Shown here: in pieces, positions 34,144 through 43,620 of the stretch | How the letters are laid out: every line of letters begins with the position of its first letter | Position numbering within the stretch: position 1 is the first letter of the stretch | The notes under the pieces: model-generated | What the model was told of the DNA's origin: nothing | The model's database searches: none | The model's input: the letters and a program-made list of their open reading frames with translations, nothing else | Made by a program: the position numbers and the translations under genes | From: Maribacter sp. | GTDB taxonomy: Bacteria > Bacteroidota > Bacteroidia > Flavobacteriales > Flavobacteriaceae | DNA: 48,861 nt | Direction of reading: 5' to 3' | NCBI GenBank assembly: GCA_020629285.1 | Contig: JAHDDP010000025.1 | Coordinates: 1 to 48,861, forward strand

Positions 34144-36774
34144 TTAGCCTAAACTAGCTAAACTTTTTTCCAATGTTTCTATTTTAGCTTCGGCATCAGC
34201 TAATTTTTTGCGTTCTATAGCTATAACCTTTTCAGGAGCATTATTTACAAATCGTTCATTAGAAAGTTTCTTTTGAACAGATATTAAGAAGCCCTTAGTA
34301 TATTTTAGCTCTTCATTGATCTTAATGATTTCTGCCTCTATATCAATAGCACCTTTCATAGGCACAAAATACTCGTTACTCTTTACCCTAAAAGTCAATG
34401 CACCTTCTAACTGTTCATCTAAATAACTGATTTCAGATACATTGGTAAGTTTGGAAATTACCACATCCCAACGGTCACTTGCATTTTCAGAATTTAGAAC
34501 TGACAGCTCCAATGATTCTTTCATTGGAATATTCTTATTCTTTCTTATAGTTCTAACACCGGATATTACCTCAGCAGCAAAATCGAATTGAGCTATTAAC
34601 TCTTCATCAATTTTACCAACGGTTGGCCATTTTGATATGACCAAAGCTTCAGTTTCATCTCTTTTTGCAATATGTTGCCAAACTTCTTCCGTCAAAAATG
34701 GCATAAAAGGATGCAACAATTTAAGGTTCTGCTCAAACAACTCTATTACCTTATTAAAAGTAGTTCTATCTATAGGCTGTTGATATGCAGGCTTAATAAT
34801 CTCCAATAAAGAAGAACTATAATCATCCCAAACTAACTTATATATTGACATTAAAGCATCTGAAATACGGAACTTGCCAAAATGATCTTCAATCTCTAAT
34901 AATGTCTTATTCAACTTAGACTCATACCACTCTAAACCAAGTTTTGAAGCCTCTGGTTGAGGAATATCTGCAATCTCCCATCCTTTCACCAATCGGAAAC
35001 CGTTCCAGATCTTATTGGCAAAGTTTTTTCCTTGCTGACAAAGATCTTCATCGAACATTAAATCATTACCTGCAGCTGAACTTAACAAAAGACCTACACG
35101 AACTCCGTCAGCTCCATAATCCTCTATTAATTTTAAAGCATCTGGTGAATTACCCAATGACTTTGACATTTTTCTTCGTTGCTTATCTCTTACCAATCCG
35201 GTGAAATAAACATTTTCAAAAGGCTTTTTTCCTCTAAATTCATACCCGGCAACAATCATTCTAGCCACCCAGAAAAATAAAATATCCGGTCCGGTTACTA
35301 AATCGTTTGTTGGGTAGTAATAGTTTATCTCTTCATTATCTGGCTCCATAATACCGCCAAATACACTCATTGGCCATAACCACGATGAAAACCACGTATC
35401 TAAAACATCAGCATCTTGTCTTAGGTCACTTTCTTTTAAATCTGACTTACCTGATTTTTCTTTAGCAAGTTTTAATGCATCTTCTATGTTAGCTGCTACA
35501 ACAAAATCTTCTTGTCCGTCACCAAAATAAAATGCCGGTATTTGTTGTCCCCACCATAGTTGTCTAGAAATATTCCAATCCCGAACATTCTCCATCCAAT
35601 GACGGTATGTGTTTTCAAATTTCTTTGGATGCAACTTTACATCGCCACTCTCCATAACCGCTTCTAAAGCAGGTTTTGCCAAATCTTCCATTTTCAGGAA
35701 CCATTGATCAGATAATTTAGGTTCAATAACAGCCTTGGTTCTTTCTGAAGTACCTACTTTATTAATATGGGTCTCGGTCTTAACCAGAATACCTAAATCT
35801 TCTAATTCTTTAGAAATCTCTTTTCTTACTACGAAACGATCTTTACCCTCGTAATGCAATCCAAAACTATTTAAGGTTGCATTATCATTAAAAATATCGA
35901 TAGTTTCTAGGTTATGTTTTTCTCCTAATACTTTGTCGTTGATATCATGTGCAGGCGTTACTTTTAAACATCCTGTACCAAATTCCACATCTACATATTC
36001 ATCTTCTATAATAGGAATTACTCTATTACAGATAGGAACAATTACTTTTTTACCTTTTAGATGTGTAAAACGCTCATCGTTCGGATTTATGCAAATTGCG
36101 GTATCCCCTAATATAGTTTCAGGTCTTGTGGTTGCAATGGTTACTTTTTCGTCTGATCCTTCTATAGCATAAGACAAATAATATAAAAGACCTTGTTTTT
36201 CTTCATAGATAACTTCTTCATCAGACAAGGTTGTTTGTGCTTCAGGGTCCCAATTCACCATTCTATACCCACGGTATATCAACCCTTTGTTATAGAGATC
36301 AATAAACACCTTAATAACACTATCATAACGCTCTTGATCCATGGTGAACGCAGTACGGTCCCAATCGCAAGAACAACCCAGTTTTTTCAACTGTTCTAAA
36401 ATGATTCCGCCATATTCATTTGTCCAATCCCACGCATGTTTTAAAAACTCATCTCTGGTAAGATCGTTTTTATTGATGCCTTGCTCTTTTAATTTCGCAA
36501 CTACCTTTGCCTCGGTTGCAATAGAGGCATGATCCGTACCTGGTACCCAACATGCATTTTTTCCTAAAAGACGGGCTCTTCTTATGAGTACATCTTGTAT
36601 TGTATTGTTCAACATATGCCCCATATGCAAAATACCAGTTACGTTTGGTGGTGGTATTACGATACTATATGGTTCTCTTTCATCTGGTTCTGAGTGAAAG
36701 TAGCCGTTTTTCATCCAGTAATCATACCATTGTGATTCTGTGGCCTGCGGATTATATTTTGAAGGAATTTCCAT
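34144..36774 (-). CDS. valS: Valyl-tRNA synthetase
   Basis: Class I aminoacyl-tRNA synthetase for valine, 876 residues. Features: [20 protein letters not shown] with the HIGH variant at H50-H53, the editing (CP1) domain [29 protein letters not shown], and KMSKS at about 535-539. The C-terminal coiled-coil arm ([19 protein letters not shown] to the end) that contacts tRNA is present. Length is typical of the bacterial type. Monocistronic; divergent from the DUF1573 gene. Confidence 0.97.
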   Translation of the reverse strand: MEIPSKYNPQATESQWYDYWMKNGYFHSEPDEREPYSIVIPPPNVTGILHMGHMLNNTIQDVLIRRARLLGKNACWVPGTDHASIATEAKVVAKLKEQGINKNDLTRDEFLKHAWDWTNEYGGIILEQLKKLGCSCDWDRTAFTMDQERYDSVIKVFIDLYNKGLIYRGYRMVNWDPEAQTTLSDEEVIYEEKQGLLYYLSYAIEGSDEKVTIATTRPETILGDTAICINPNDERFTHLKGKKVIVPICNRVIPIIEDEYVDVEFGTGCLKVTPAHDINDKVLGEKHNLETIDIFNDNATLNSFGLHYEGKDRFVVRKEISKELEDLGILVKTETHINKVGTSERTKAVIEPKLSDQWFLKMEDLAKPALEAVMESGDVKLHPKKFENTYRHWMENVRDWNISRQLWWGQQIPAFYFGDGQEDFVVAANIEDALKLAKEKSGKSDLKESDLRQDADVLDTWFSSWLWPMSVFGGIMEPDNEEINYYYPTNDLVTGPDILFFWVARMIVAGYEFRGKKPFENVYFTGLVRDKQRRKMSKSLGNSPDALKLIEDYGADGVRVGLLLSSAAGNDLMFDEDLCQQGKNFANKIWNGFRLVKGWEIADIPQPEASKLGLEWYESKLNKTLLEIEDHFGKFRISDALMSIYKLVWDDYSSSLLEIIKPAYQQPIDRTTFNKVIELFEQNLKLLHPFMPFLTEEVWQHIAKRDETEALVISKWPTVGKIDEELIAQFDFAAEVISGVRTIRKNKNIPMKESLELSVLNSENASDRWDVVISKLTNVSEISYLDEQLEGALTFRVKSNEYFVPMKGAIDIEAEIIKINEELKYTKGFLISVQKKLSNERFVNNAPEKVIAIERKKLADAEAKIETLEKSLASLG

Positions 36775-36919
36775 TTTTTGGAACAGTTTTTGAATAATAA
36801 TAAACTGGGTTATTAAAAATTAAAGCCGAACTGACATTCTAACGGTCATTTCAGCTAAATTTCACCCAAAGATAAATACGAAACAAAAATAAGTAACGTT
36901 AGAGTATAACAAAAGGATT

Positions 36920-36949
36920 TTGAGGTTGATCTGAAAAGATTTAATTTTG
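36920..36949 (+). promoter_or_regulatory. Full promoter of the DUF1573 gene
   Basis: TTG at 36920-36922, exactly 19 bases, then TAATTTTG at 36942-36949. This fits the flavobacterial consensus TTG-N19-TAnnTTTG and is the best complete promoter in the window. It lies 20 bases before the ATG. Confidence 0.65.
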
Positions 36950-36969
36950 ACATTCACCCAAAATTATAA

Positions 36970-37362
36970 ATGATGAAAAAAATAGTACTTGTATTATTTG
37001 TTGGCTTACTAGGTTTTAGCTTAACTGCACAGGACGCAGCTGCCAAAATAGAGTTTAAATCTGAAACTGTGGATTACGGCGAAATCGCTAAAGGATCTGA
37101 CGGAGTAAGAGTTTTTGAATTTACAAACACAGGAACTGCGCCACTAATTGTGAGCAAAGTAAGTTCTAGTTGTGGTTGTACAATTCCAAAAAAACCAGAA
37201 GATCCAATTTTACCAGGTAAAACAGGTGAAATTCAAGTGAAATATGATACCAATAGAGTTGGTCCTATCCGTAAAGCAATTACGGTTATTTCTAACGCTG
37301 ACACTCCTACCAAGGTTTTAAAAATCAAAGGAGAAGTTCAAGCTACTACTGGTACCAAATAA
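36970..37362 (+). CDS. DUF1573 secreted protein
   Basis: Product of 130 residues with a Sec signal (MMKKIVLVLFVGLLGFSLTAQ, cleavage about residue 21). The mature domain is a single DUF1573 Ig-like unit: IEFKSETVDYGEIAKG, VFEFTNTGTAPLIV, SSSCGCTIP with the typical Cys-Gly-Cys, and PGKTGEIQVKYDTN. Such domains are common in periplasmic and surface proteins of Bacteroidota; no biochemical role is known to me. Has its own promoter and terminator. Confidence 0.92.
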   Translation: MMKKIVLVLFVGLLGFSLTAQDAAAKIEFKSETVDYGEIAKGSDGVRVFEFTNTGTAPLIVSKVSSSCGCTIPKKPEDPILPGKTGEIQVKYDTNRVGPIRKAITVISNADTPTKVLKIKGEVQATTGTK

Positions 37363-37381
37363 AAGAACTTTTTAAAAATTA

Positions 37382-37411
37382 AAAGCCCAACTGAAAAGTT
37401 GGGCTTTTTTT
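37382..37411. terminator. Terminator between the DUF1573 and PDZ protease genes
   Basis: Perfect 11-base stem AAAGCCCAACT / AGTTGGGCTTT with a GAAA loop and a T-tract on the plus strand. It lies between convergent genes; the minus strand also carries T-rich sequence beyond it. Confidence 0.9.
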
Positions 37412-37416
37412 ATGCT

Positions 37417-38754
37417 TTACTGTTCGTCAAATAAAGGTTTTAACACAAAACTAAAGAGCAGGTCGCTGTCATACCTTTCTACCAAAACCTTAATTTTTTT
37501 GTCCTTTTTAAAATTAAGCATATGCATAATCTCTTGTAATTTATATCGGTGGATTCGCTTACCGTTCACTGCAAGAATGACATCGCCTTCTCGTAAGCCC
37601 GCCGAATGTGCCGGACTCCCCTGGCGTATGCCCGATACTATAATCTCTGGCACCAAACTTAACCTTGTAGCACCTTGAAGTATAATTTGCACATCGCCAT
37701 ACGTTTTGGCACTGCTATTTAGCACACCGTTTGAATCGGTAATTCGTTCTGAAACATAACGCATACCAGCATGCTGTAAATCAATACCACTAATATTATA
37801 CTGAAATAGTTTACCGAAATTGGCGTTCTTGGTCATTATCAATTTTTCATTTCTATAATCGAATACCACATTAAAACGCTTTATCACCTCACCGCCCAAG
37901 CTTCCGTTTCTACCTCCAAAATCGGAAATTGTAGTGAACGTCTCCATATCAGGAAAAGCTGCCTTTGCATCACTCAGTACAAAATCTGCAATCTTTAAAT
38001 GATTTATTTTTGTTCGCTTCCCAAAAATATCACCTGCCAAACCTTTTCCTAAAAAATCTTGATAATGCTTTTCAGGCAATTGAATTCTTTCATCTTCAAA
38101 TAACCATACTGCATCGCTACTACCCGTATCCATTAACATTTTTACAGGTATTTCGTCATCCTTACTTATCATAACAAATGCATCTACATATGCCTTCTTT
38201 CTAATGACCGACATATCTACAACCCTAATGTTCTTAGATTTTTTGTACCTATAAAGTTCAGGATCATGAAATTTTATGGTTTGCTTTACATAGTTTATAT
38301 CAACTACAAAATCTCTAAATAGATCATATCCAATTATACCATGCACAGGCACACCAAGGCTTGGCGAGAAGTTAATACCAGCATCCATTACTACATAAAT
38401 GTTTTGGGAAGTATTCTTGACATTACCTAACTGCACAAAATTTCCGGTAGATTTTAATGCATTGATCGGGTCCCCTTCACCTAGCCCATTAATTGTAATT
38501 TCGGTAACATTATTTAATTGAATAGAATCTTGATCCGCCAAATTGAATAAAATTGGAGTGCCAACACCAGAATCTAACACAAAAGACAACTCCGTGCCAT
38601 TGACTTCAATAGGTATAACCATGAGATTATTTATCAATTGAAACTTGACTTTGTGAAATTTCTTTCCTGCTGGCAAATGGTACTTTTGTGCCATTCCTGA
38701 AAAGGATAAACAACAACACAAAAGAATCAATAGCATCCTATATGTACGTAACAT
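37417..38754 (-). CDS. Two-lobed aspartic-protease-like protein with PDZ domain
   Basis: Secreted protein of 445 residues with a signal peptide (MLRTYRMLLILLCCCLSFSGMAQ). Two retropepsin-like units follow. The first has LSFVLDSGVGTP (D61) and ends in GIIGYDLFRDFVVDINY. The second has KMLMDTGSSDAVWLF (D209) and ends in GSLGGEVIKRFNVVFDY. A PDZ domain (about 345-440; QGSPAHSAGLREGDVILAVNGKRI) closes the protein. The two lobes could fold as a bilobal protease. Peptidase activity is likely but not shown; the PDZ domain would select C-terminal ends. Single gene, with a terminator shared with DUF1573. Confidence 0.85.
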   Translation of the reverse strand: MLRTYRMLLILLCCCLSFSGMAQKYHLPAGKKFHKVKFQLINNLMVIPIEVNGTELSFVLDSGVGTPILFNLADQDSIQLNNVTEITINGLGEGDPINALKSTGNFVQLGNVKNTSQNIYVVMDAGINFSPSLGVPVHGIIGYDLFRDFVVDINYVKQTIKFHDPELYRYKKSKNIRVVDMSVIRKKAYVDAFVMISKDDEIPVKMLMDTGSSDAVWLFEDERIQLPEKHYQDFLGKGLAGDIFGKRTKINHLKIADFVLSDAKAAFPDMETFTTISDFGGRNGSLGGEVIKRFNVVFDYRNEKLIMTKNANFGKLFQYNISGIDLQHAGMRYVSERITDSNGVLNSSAKTYGDVQIILQGATRLSLVPEIIVSGIRQGSPAHSAGLREGDVILAVNGKRIHRYKLQEIMHMLNFKKDKKIKVLVERYDSDLLFSFVLKPLFDEQ

Positions 38755-38902
38755 AATATATATGAATTAGTTAACCCTTTTTAAGATACTGAATAATTTG
38801 ATACAGCACCTAATTTTAACACGATAGGCAAATCCAAATAAAAGCTTAATTACTTTGTAAGAACCATAATCATTTATCACTTTTGTGAAAAATTCGAATA
38901 AT

Positions 38903-40093
38903 ATGCCATCTGTATCAAATAAGGGGCTCACCATGCCTCAATCACCTATAAGAAAGTTAGTTCCGTTTGCTGAAAATGCAAAAAAGAGAGGAGTTAATGT
39001 CATTCATTTGAATATAGGGCAACCAGATATCAAGACTCCGCAGCAAGCTTTAGACGCTGTAAAGAACAATGACATAAATGTATTGGAATACAGCCGCACT
39101 GAAGGTTCAGAGACCTTTAGAACCAAAATTGCGCAGTACTACCTTAAAAACGACATTCAAGTAAGTGCCACAGACATCATTGTTACTACCGGTGGATCAG
39201 AAGCATTGTCTTTTGCAATGAACACCATTGCAGATACAGATGATGAAATTATCATCCCTGAACCTTTTTACGCCAATTACAACGGCTTTGCAACTGCATG
39301 TGGCGTAACCGTAGTACCAGTAGTTTCTAAATTAGAAGATAATTTTGCACTACCTCCTATTGAGGATTTCGAAAAACTAATTACATCTAAAACCAAGGCT
39401 ATTTTAATTTGTAACCCTGGTAACCCTACAGGATATTTATATAGTAAGGAAGAAATTCAAAAATTAGCTACCCTTGTTAAAAAACACAATATTTATCTGG
39501 TAGCAGATGAAGTTTATAGAGAATTCACATACGACAATAAAACCCATGCTTCTATTTTAAAAGAAGAAGGGTTAGAGGAACATGCTATTGTTATTGATTC
39601 GGTTTCTAAAAGATATAGCATGTGTGGTGCTAGAATTGGATACTTGGTTTCAAAGAACAAAGAGTTTATTGCAACGGCAATGAAATTTGCACAGGCTAGA
39701 CTATCACCACCTACATATGCACAAATTGCAAGTGAAGCGGCTTTAGATACACCAGACAGTTATTTTGCTGAAGTAAAGACGGAATATGTTGCAAGAAGGA
39801 ATCTGCTTATTGCGGAGTTAGAGAAGATTGAAGGTATTAAAATAGCAAGACCCCAAGGTGCTTTTTACTGTATAGCAGAACTACCTATTAAAGATGCCGA
39901 TTACTTTGCTCAATGGCTTTTAGAAGAATTCAACATAGACAACGAAACTGTTATGGTAGCACCCGCAGCAGGGTTTTACGCTACAGAAGGACTAGGCAAA
40001 AATCAAATTAGAATTGCATATGTTCTTGACCAAGATAGTTTAAAAAGAGCTGTTCAAATTTTAAAAGAAGCACTTAAAAGCTACAAAGGTTAA
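38903..40093 (+). CDS. Aspartate-type aminotransferase (class I/II, PLP)
   Basis: Fold-type I PLP aminotransferase of 396 residues, probably using glutamate or aspartate; exact substrate unknown. Seen: IHLNIGQPDIKTP, YSRTEGSETFR, GGSEALSFAMN, NPGNPTGYLYS, LVADEVYREFTY, and the PLP lysine in DSVSKRYSMCGARIGYL. The longer frame begins at GTG 38885; ATG 38903 gives the N-terminus MPSVSNKGLTMPQSPIRKL that I recall from relatives. The stop overlaps the murB start (TAATG), suggesting joint expression. Confidence 0.93.
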   Translation: MPSVSNKGLTMPQSPIRKLVPFAENAKKRGVNVIHLNIGQPDIKTPQQALDAVKNNDINVLEYSRTEGSETFRTKIAQYYLKNDIQVSATDIIVTTGGSEALSFAMNTIADTDDEIIIPEPFYANYNGFATACGVTVVPVVSKLEDNFALPPIEDFEKLITSKTKAILICNPGNPTGYLYSKEEIQKLATLVKKHNIYLVADEVYREFTYDNKTHASILKEEGLEEHAIVIDSVSKRYSMCGARIGYLVSKNKEFIATAMKFAQARLSPPTYAQIASEAALDTPDSYFAEVKTEYVARRNLLIAELEKIEGIKIARPQGAFYCIAELPIKDADYFAQWLLEEFNIDNETVMVAPAAGFYATEGLGKNQIRIAYVLDQDSLKRAVQILKEALKSYKG

Positions 40094-41109
40094 TGATTGT
40101 ACATGAACACTTTTCCCTAAAAAACTATAATACTTTTGGTATAGATGCTACAGCAAAATTCTTTGTTGAAGTTACGTCTATTGAAGAATTACAGGATATT
40201 CTTGGCAACCATGATTATGACAGAAAAATCATTATAGGTGGCGGTAGTAATATGTTGCTTTCAGATTATATTGAAGCATTGTTTATTCATGTAGATTTAA
40301 AGGGAAAGAAAATTGTATCAGAATCTGACGAAATGGTTCAAGTACAGGTAATGGCAGGTGAGAATTGGCACCAGCTGATCATGTGGACTTTAGATAATAA
40401 TTTCGGGGGATTAGAAAATATGTCATTAATACCTGGCAACACTGGTACCGCACCTATTCAAAACATTGGTGCATACGGTGTGGAATTGAAAGATTGTTTT
40501 GTTAGTTGTGATGCCGTTAGAATTGTTGACCAAGAATTGGTTACCTTAACAAAAGAAGAATGCAAATTCGGATACCGAGATTCATTCTTTAAAAACGAAG
40601 GAAAAGACAAATTCGTTATTACCTCGGTGACCTTTTCTTTTACCAAGAAAAATCATCAGATTAATTCTGGTTACGGTGCCATTGAAGAACAATTAGAAAA
40701 AGAGTCGATTTCAAACCCGACCATTAAAGATATTTCAAATGCGGTAATTGCTATACGACAAAGCAAATTGCCCGATCCAAAAGTTTTAGGCAACAGTGGT
40801 AGTTTTTTTAAAAATCCGATAGTTTCAAAAGAAATTTTTGAAACTTTTATTTCAAAAAATGCCGAAGCTCCTTTTTATAAGATGACCGATGAATTATATA
40901 AAATTCCGGCAGGTTGGTTAATTGAGCAATGCGGCTTTAAAGGAAAACGCTTTGGCGATGCGGGAGTTCATAAGAATCAAGCTTTGGTACTTGTTAATTA
41001 TGACAAGGCAACTGGAAAAGAAATTCTAGACCTTGCGTCTAAAATTATTGAAGCCGTAAAAACAAAATTCGGTATTGAAATAAGTCCGGAGGTTAACTTA
41101 ATAAAATAA
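40093..41109 (+). CDS. murB: UDP-N-acetylenolpyruvoylglucosamine reductase
   Basis: FAD enzyme that reduces the enolpyruvyl group to make UDP-N-acetylmuramate. Type I MurB, 338 residues: NYNTFGIDATAKFF, GGGSNMLLSD (FAD), GLENMSLIPGNTGTAPIQNIGAYGVE, GYRDSFFKNE, the catalytic Ser in LGNSGSFFKNP, and AGWLIEQCGFKG. Start ATG overlaps the preceding stop by one base. Confidence 0.97.
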   Translation: MIVHEHFSLKNYNTFGIDATAKFFVEVTSIEELQDILGNHDYDRKIIIGGGSNMLLSDYIEALFIHVDLKGKKIVSESDEMVQVQVMAGENWHQLIMWTLDNNFGGLENMSLIPGNTGTAPIQNIGAYGVELKDCFVSCDAVRIVDQELVTLTKEECKFGYRDSFFKNEGKDKFVITSVTFSFTKKNHQINSGYGAIEEQLEKESISNPTIKDISNAVIAIRQSKLPDPKVLGNSGSFFKNPIVSKEIFETFISKNAEAPFYKMTDELYKIPAGWLIEQCGFKGKRFGDAGVHKNQALVLVNYDKATGKEILDLASKIIEAVKTKFGIEISPEVNLIK

Positions 41110-41138
41110 CCCCTGTAATAAAAATTACAAGGGTTATT
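41105..41138 (+). terminator. Terminator of aminotransferase-murB
   Basis: Stem-loop with arms AATAACCCCTGTAAT and ATTACAAGGGTTATT, one internal mismatch and a 4-base loop. It begins inside the last murB codons. No long T-run, so efficiency is uncertain. Confidence 0.65.
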
Positions 41139-41315
41139 ACCAAACCAAACCAACCAAAAACAAAGTGGGCAGTTACCAGCCGACCACTTATTCAATATAT
41201 ATTTTTAGAAAACGCATCTATAACAATCAATTTTATAATTTAGCGTTTAACCATATACGGTTCAATATTATCATTTGGATGTCCATTCTAAAAAAAAATG
41301 TACATCATATAAATT

Positions 41316-41879
41316 ATGAGCACTCTATTAGAAAATCATATTGTTGAATTATTACAAGAGCGAAACGAAAAAGCGATTTCTCTTTTATACGATCATTATG
41401 CCGACACCCTACTAGGTGTCGCAAATAAGGTCGTACGCGATCCTGATCTTGCTCAAGATGTCGTTCAAGAATCTTTTGTTAAAATTTGGAAAAAGGCGGA
41501 CACATACGATCCAAAAAAAGCGAAGCTTTTTACTTGGTTGTTTAGAATTACACGTAACACCGCTATTGATAAATTAAGAAGTGTCAACACAAAATCTGAT
41601 AAAGAAATCCAAATAGACGTTTCTGACGTATATACATTAGGCGTAGAAAGTACAAGACCAGAGTTAATGGATGTGAAGGAACATCTAGACAAAATTGAAG
41701 AAAAATATCAAATTGTTCTAGAAGCCCTTTTCTTTCAAGGAATGACCCAACAAGAAGCAAGTGAAGAGTTGGATATACCGCTAGGAACCATTAAATCTAG
41801 ACTTAAAATAGGATTGCGCGAGTTAGGCAAAATCTATGGCCCTGCCTTAATTGCCATGATTTTAAATATTGTATTATGA
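41316..41879 (+). CDS. ECF-type RNA polymerase sigma factor (SigK-like)
   Basis: Product of 187 residues. Region 2 (SLLYDHYADTLLGVANKVV, DLAQDVVQESFVKIWKK, LFTWLFRITRNTAIDKLR) and region 4 (LEALFFQGMTQQEASEELD, PLGTIKSRLKIGLREL) are complete. It redirects RNA polymerase to stress promoters when released by an anti-sigma factor. The following gene overlaps by ATGA and encodes a transmembrane anti-sigma protein, the typical SigK-RskA layout. Autoregulation is likely. Confidence 0.93.
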   Translation: MSTLLENHIVELLQERNEKAISLLYDHYADTLLGVANKVVRDPDLAQDVVQESFVKIWKKADTYDPKKAKLFTWLFRITRNTAIDKLRSVNTKSDKEIQIDVSDVYTLGVESTRPELMDVKEHLDKIEEKYQIVLEALFFQGMTQQEASEELDIPLGTIKSRLKIGLRELGKIYGPALIAMILNIVL

Positions 41880-42634
41880 AAGACAAAATAAAAATTTTCC
41901 TTGATTCTGATCTTTTGGAACAATACCTTTTAGGTACGACCACAGAATTAGAAAGTATGCAGGTTGAGCGTTACATCGCTATGTACCCTGAGGTGAGAGA
42001 AACATATGCCGAGCTGCAAGATAACCTTGAGATTTTTGCTAAACTTCATGCTATCGAAGCACCACAAGGCTTAAAGGATAAAATCAACTCTAGAATAAAA
42101 GCAGAACGTAAGGGCAGAAAAAGATTCTATAGTTATGCCATTGCAGCAAGTATTACCGCTATCATGTTCATAGGTATCTCTACTTTTTTCTGGAACCAAA
42201 ACCAGAGCTTACAAGAAGAGAACAGCGTTGTTAGCAATAAAATAAAATTGCTTGAAGAGAACATGAAAGAGCAGTTAGAAGATGTACGTAATCAGTTCAT
42301 TGTTCTAAACAATCCACAAACTAAAAAGTACAATGTTAAAGGGAATCAGAAAGCTAAAGATTTGAAAGCTGTGGCCTATATAAACCCTGTTAAAAAATTA
42401 TCATATATCAATGTGAGCAAATTACCTCATATTCCAGAAAGCCAATGTTTTCAAATGTGGGCAGAGGTTAACGGTAAAATGATAAACTTAGGTATTATCG
42501 AAGAAGCTGGCGATCAAGAAAAGTTGTTGGCATTACCATACGCTGAAAATGCCGTTGGTTATATTACCATAGAACAAAAAGGTGGTAACCAAGCCCCTAA
42601 TGTAGAAAATATAGTAGCGAACATAGCATACTAA
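41876..42634 (+). CDS. Transmembrane anti-sigma factor (RskA-like)
   Basis: Product of 252 residues that should hold the preceding sigma factor inactive. The N-terminal ~90 residues (YLLGTTTELESMQVERYIAMYPEVRE) form a zinc-less anti-sigma domain. One helix crosses the membrane (about 83-103, YAIAASITAIMFIGISTFFW), then a coiled coil (SLQEENSVVSNKIKLLEENMKE) and the extracytoplasmic RskA C-terminal domain (YINVSKLPHIPESQCFQMWAEV). Signal is not known. Tightly coupled to the sigma gene by ATGA. Confidence 0.9.
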   Translation: MKDKIKIFLDSDLLEQYLLGTTTELESMQVERYIAMYPEVRETYAELQDNLEIFAKLHAIEAPQGLKDKINSRIKAERKGRKRFYSYAIAASITAIMFIGISTFFWNQNQSLQEENSVVSNKIKLLEENMKEQLEDVRNQFIVLNNPQTKKYNVKGNQKAKDLKAVAYINPVKKLSYINVSKLPHIPESQCFQMWAEVNGKMINLGIIEEAGDQEKLLALPYAENAVGYITIEQKGGNQAPNVENIVANIAY

Positions 42635-42657
42635 GCTTTCGCACATAAAGTATTCTT

Positions 42658-42686
42658 AAAGCCCCATTTTTGGGGCTTTATTTTTT
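42658..42686 (+). terminator. Terminator of the sigma/anti-sigma operon
   Basis: AAAGCCCCA / TGGGGCTTT stem with a 4-base loop, then ATTTTTT. The T-tract touches the -7 box of the next gene. Confidence 0.9.
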
Positions 42687-42693
42687 ATCTTTG
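42686..42693 (+). promoter_or_regulatory. -7 box for the small Cys-rich protein
   Basis: TATCTTTG, exact TAnnTTTG, 15 bases before the ATG and directly adjoining the upstream terminator; its -33 region would overlap the terminator stem. Confidence 0.5.
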
Positions 42694-42708
42694 CTTAAAA
42701 TTTAGCAT

Positions 42709-42912
42709 ATGAAACTAGTATTACTTACCATTGGGTTGTTAGCATTGGCCTTTGCAGGGATAGCTATTAAAATATGGTCTAAAAAAGACGGGAAGTTCGC
42801 AGGTACCTGCGCCAGCCAGAGTCCGTTTCTAAATCAAGATGGGCAAGCTTGTGGTATGTGTGGTAAAATGCCAGATGAACAAGATTGCAAAAAAGATTTA
42901 ATCACAGAATAA
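42709..42912 (+). CDS. Small membrane-anchored protein with four cysteines
   Basis: Product of 67 residues. One membrane helix or uncleaved signal (about 2-23, LVLLTIGLLALAFAGIAIKIW) leads to a short exposed tail with Cys in GTCASQ, QACGMCGK and EQDCKK. Conserved in flavobacteria, as I recall, under names such as membrane or secreted protein. CxxC plus two outlying Cys suggests metal binding or a redox role, not shown. Standing between two sigma-factor genes; own promoter. Confidence 0.7.
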   Translation: MKLVLLTIGLLALAFAGIAIKIWSKKDGKFAGTCASQSPFLNQDGQACGMCGKMPDEQDCKKDLITE

Positions 42913-42954
42913 GCACAGCCACTTCTTAAAACAAGGAGTTTACAATATTGGTAT

Positions 42955-43512
42955 TTGAACAACACGGACAAATTAGAAGAAATAATCTTTAAAGCTAAAC
43001 AAGGCAATCAAATTGCATTTAGCCGTTTATTGGATATGTTTTGGAACGATGTGTATGGGTTTCAATTAAAACGTACCGAAAACGAAAACGATTCAGAAGA
43101 TATTACCATTCAAACATTCTCAAAGGCATTTGACAAGATACATACGTATAATGAATCTTATGTGTTTAAAACTTGGTTGATAGCCATTTCCAAAAACATT
43201 CATATAGATTTAGTTAGAAAACGCAAAAAAAACGTATTGGACTCTAGAAGTAATTCAGACGCAATATCCAGCGCTTTAGACGCTTCTCCTTCAATGGAAG
43301 ACCAATTGATTCAAGAACAGAATCTTGCAGATTTACTTAGGGATATTAAAAAGCTTAAGCCCCACTACCAAGAGGTCATCAATCTTAGGTATTTTAACGA
43401 GTTAAGTTATGCCGACATTGCCACTCAGTTGAACGAACCCATAAACAGTGTTAAAGTAAAACTTTTAAGGGCTAAAAAATTACTTTCTGAAATTATCAAA
43501 GAAAGAAAGTAA
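42955..43512 (+). CDS. ECF-type RNA polymerase sigma factor (second)
   Basis: Product of 185 residues starting at TTG 42955, the only upstream start that keeps region 2 intact. Region 2 (AFSRLLDMFWNDVYGFQL, EDITIQTFSKAFDKIHTY, FKTWLIAISKNIHIDLVR) and region 4 (INLRYFNELSYADIATQLN, PINSVKVKLLRAKKLL) are visible. No anti-sigma gene adjoins it, unlike the first sigma factor. It precedes lipA by 108 bases, with a separate -7 box before lipA. Confidence 0.9.
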   Translation: MNNTDKLEEIIFKAKQGNQIAFSRLLDMFWNDVYGFQLKRTENENDSEDITIQTFSKAFDKIHTYNESYVFKTWLIAISKNIHIDLVRKRKKNVLDSRSNSDAISSALDASPSMEDQLIQEQNLADLLRDIKKLKPHYQEVINLRYFNELSYADIATQLNEPINSVKVKLLRAKKLLSEIIKERK

Positions 43513-43596
43513 ACAACAACTAAAAGAAAATTTCTCATAATTTAGAACTCATTTGTGTAGCATGTAATTCTGCTTTATCCACACTTTATTAGTTCG

Positions 43597-43604
43597 TATA
43601 TTTG
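43597..43604 (+). promoter_or_regulatory. -7 box for lipA
   Basis: TATATTTG, exact TAnnTTTG, 16 bases before the ATG. TTA at 43575-43577 lies at N19, one base off the -33 TTG. Confidence 0.55.
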
Positions 43605-43620
43605 TAATAAAATTTAAAGC

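Noticed and set aside
41165..41347. 60-codon plus-strand frame before the first ECF sigma gene.
   Set aside because: Overlaps the sigma gene start, has unlikely composition and no recognisable family.
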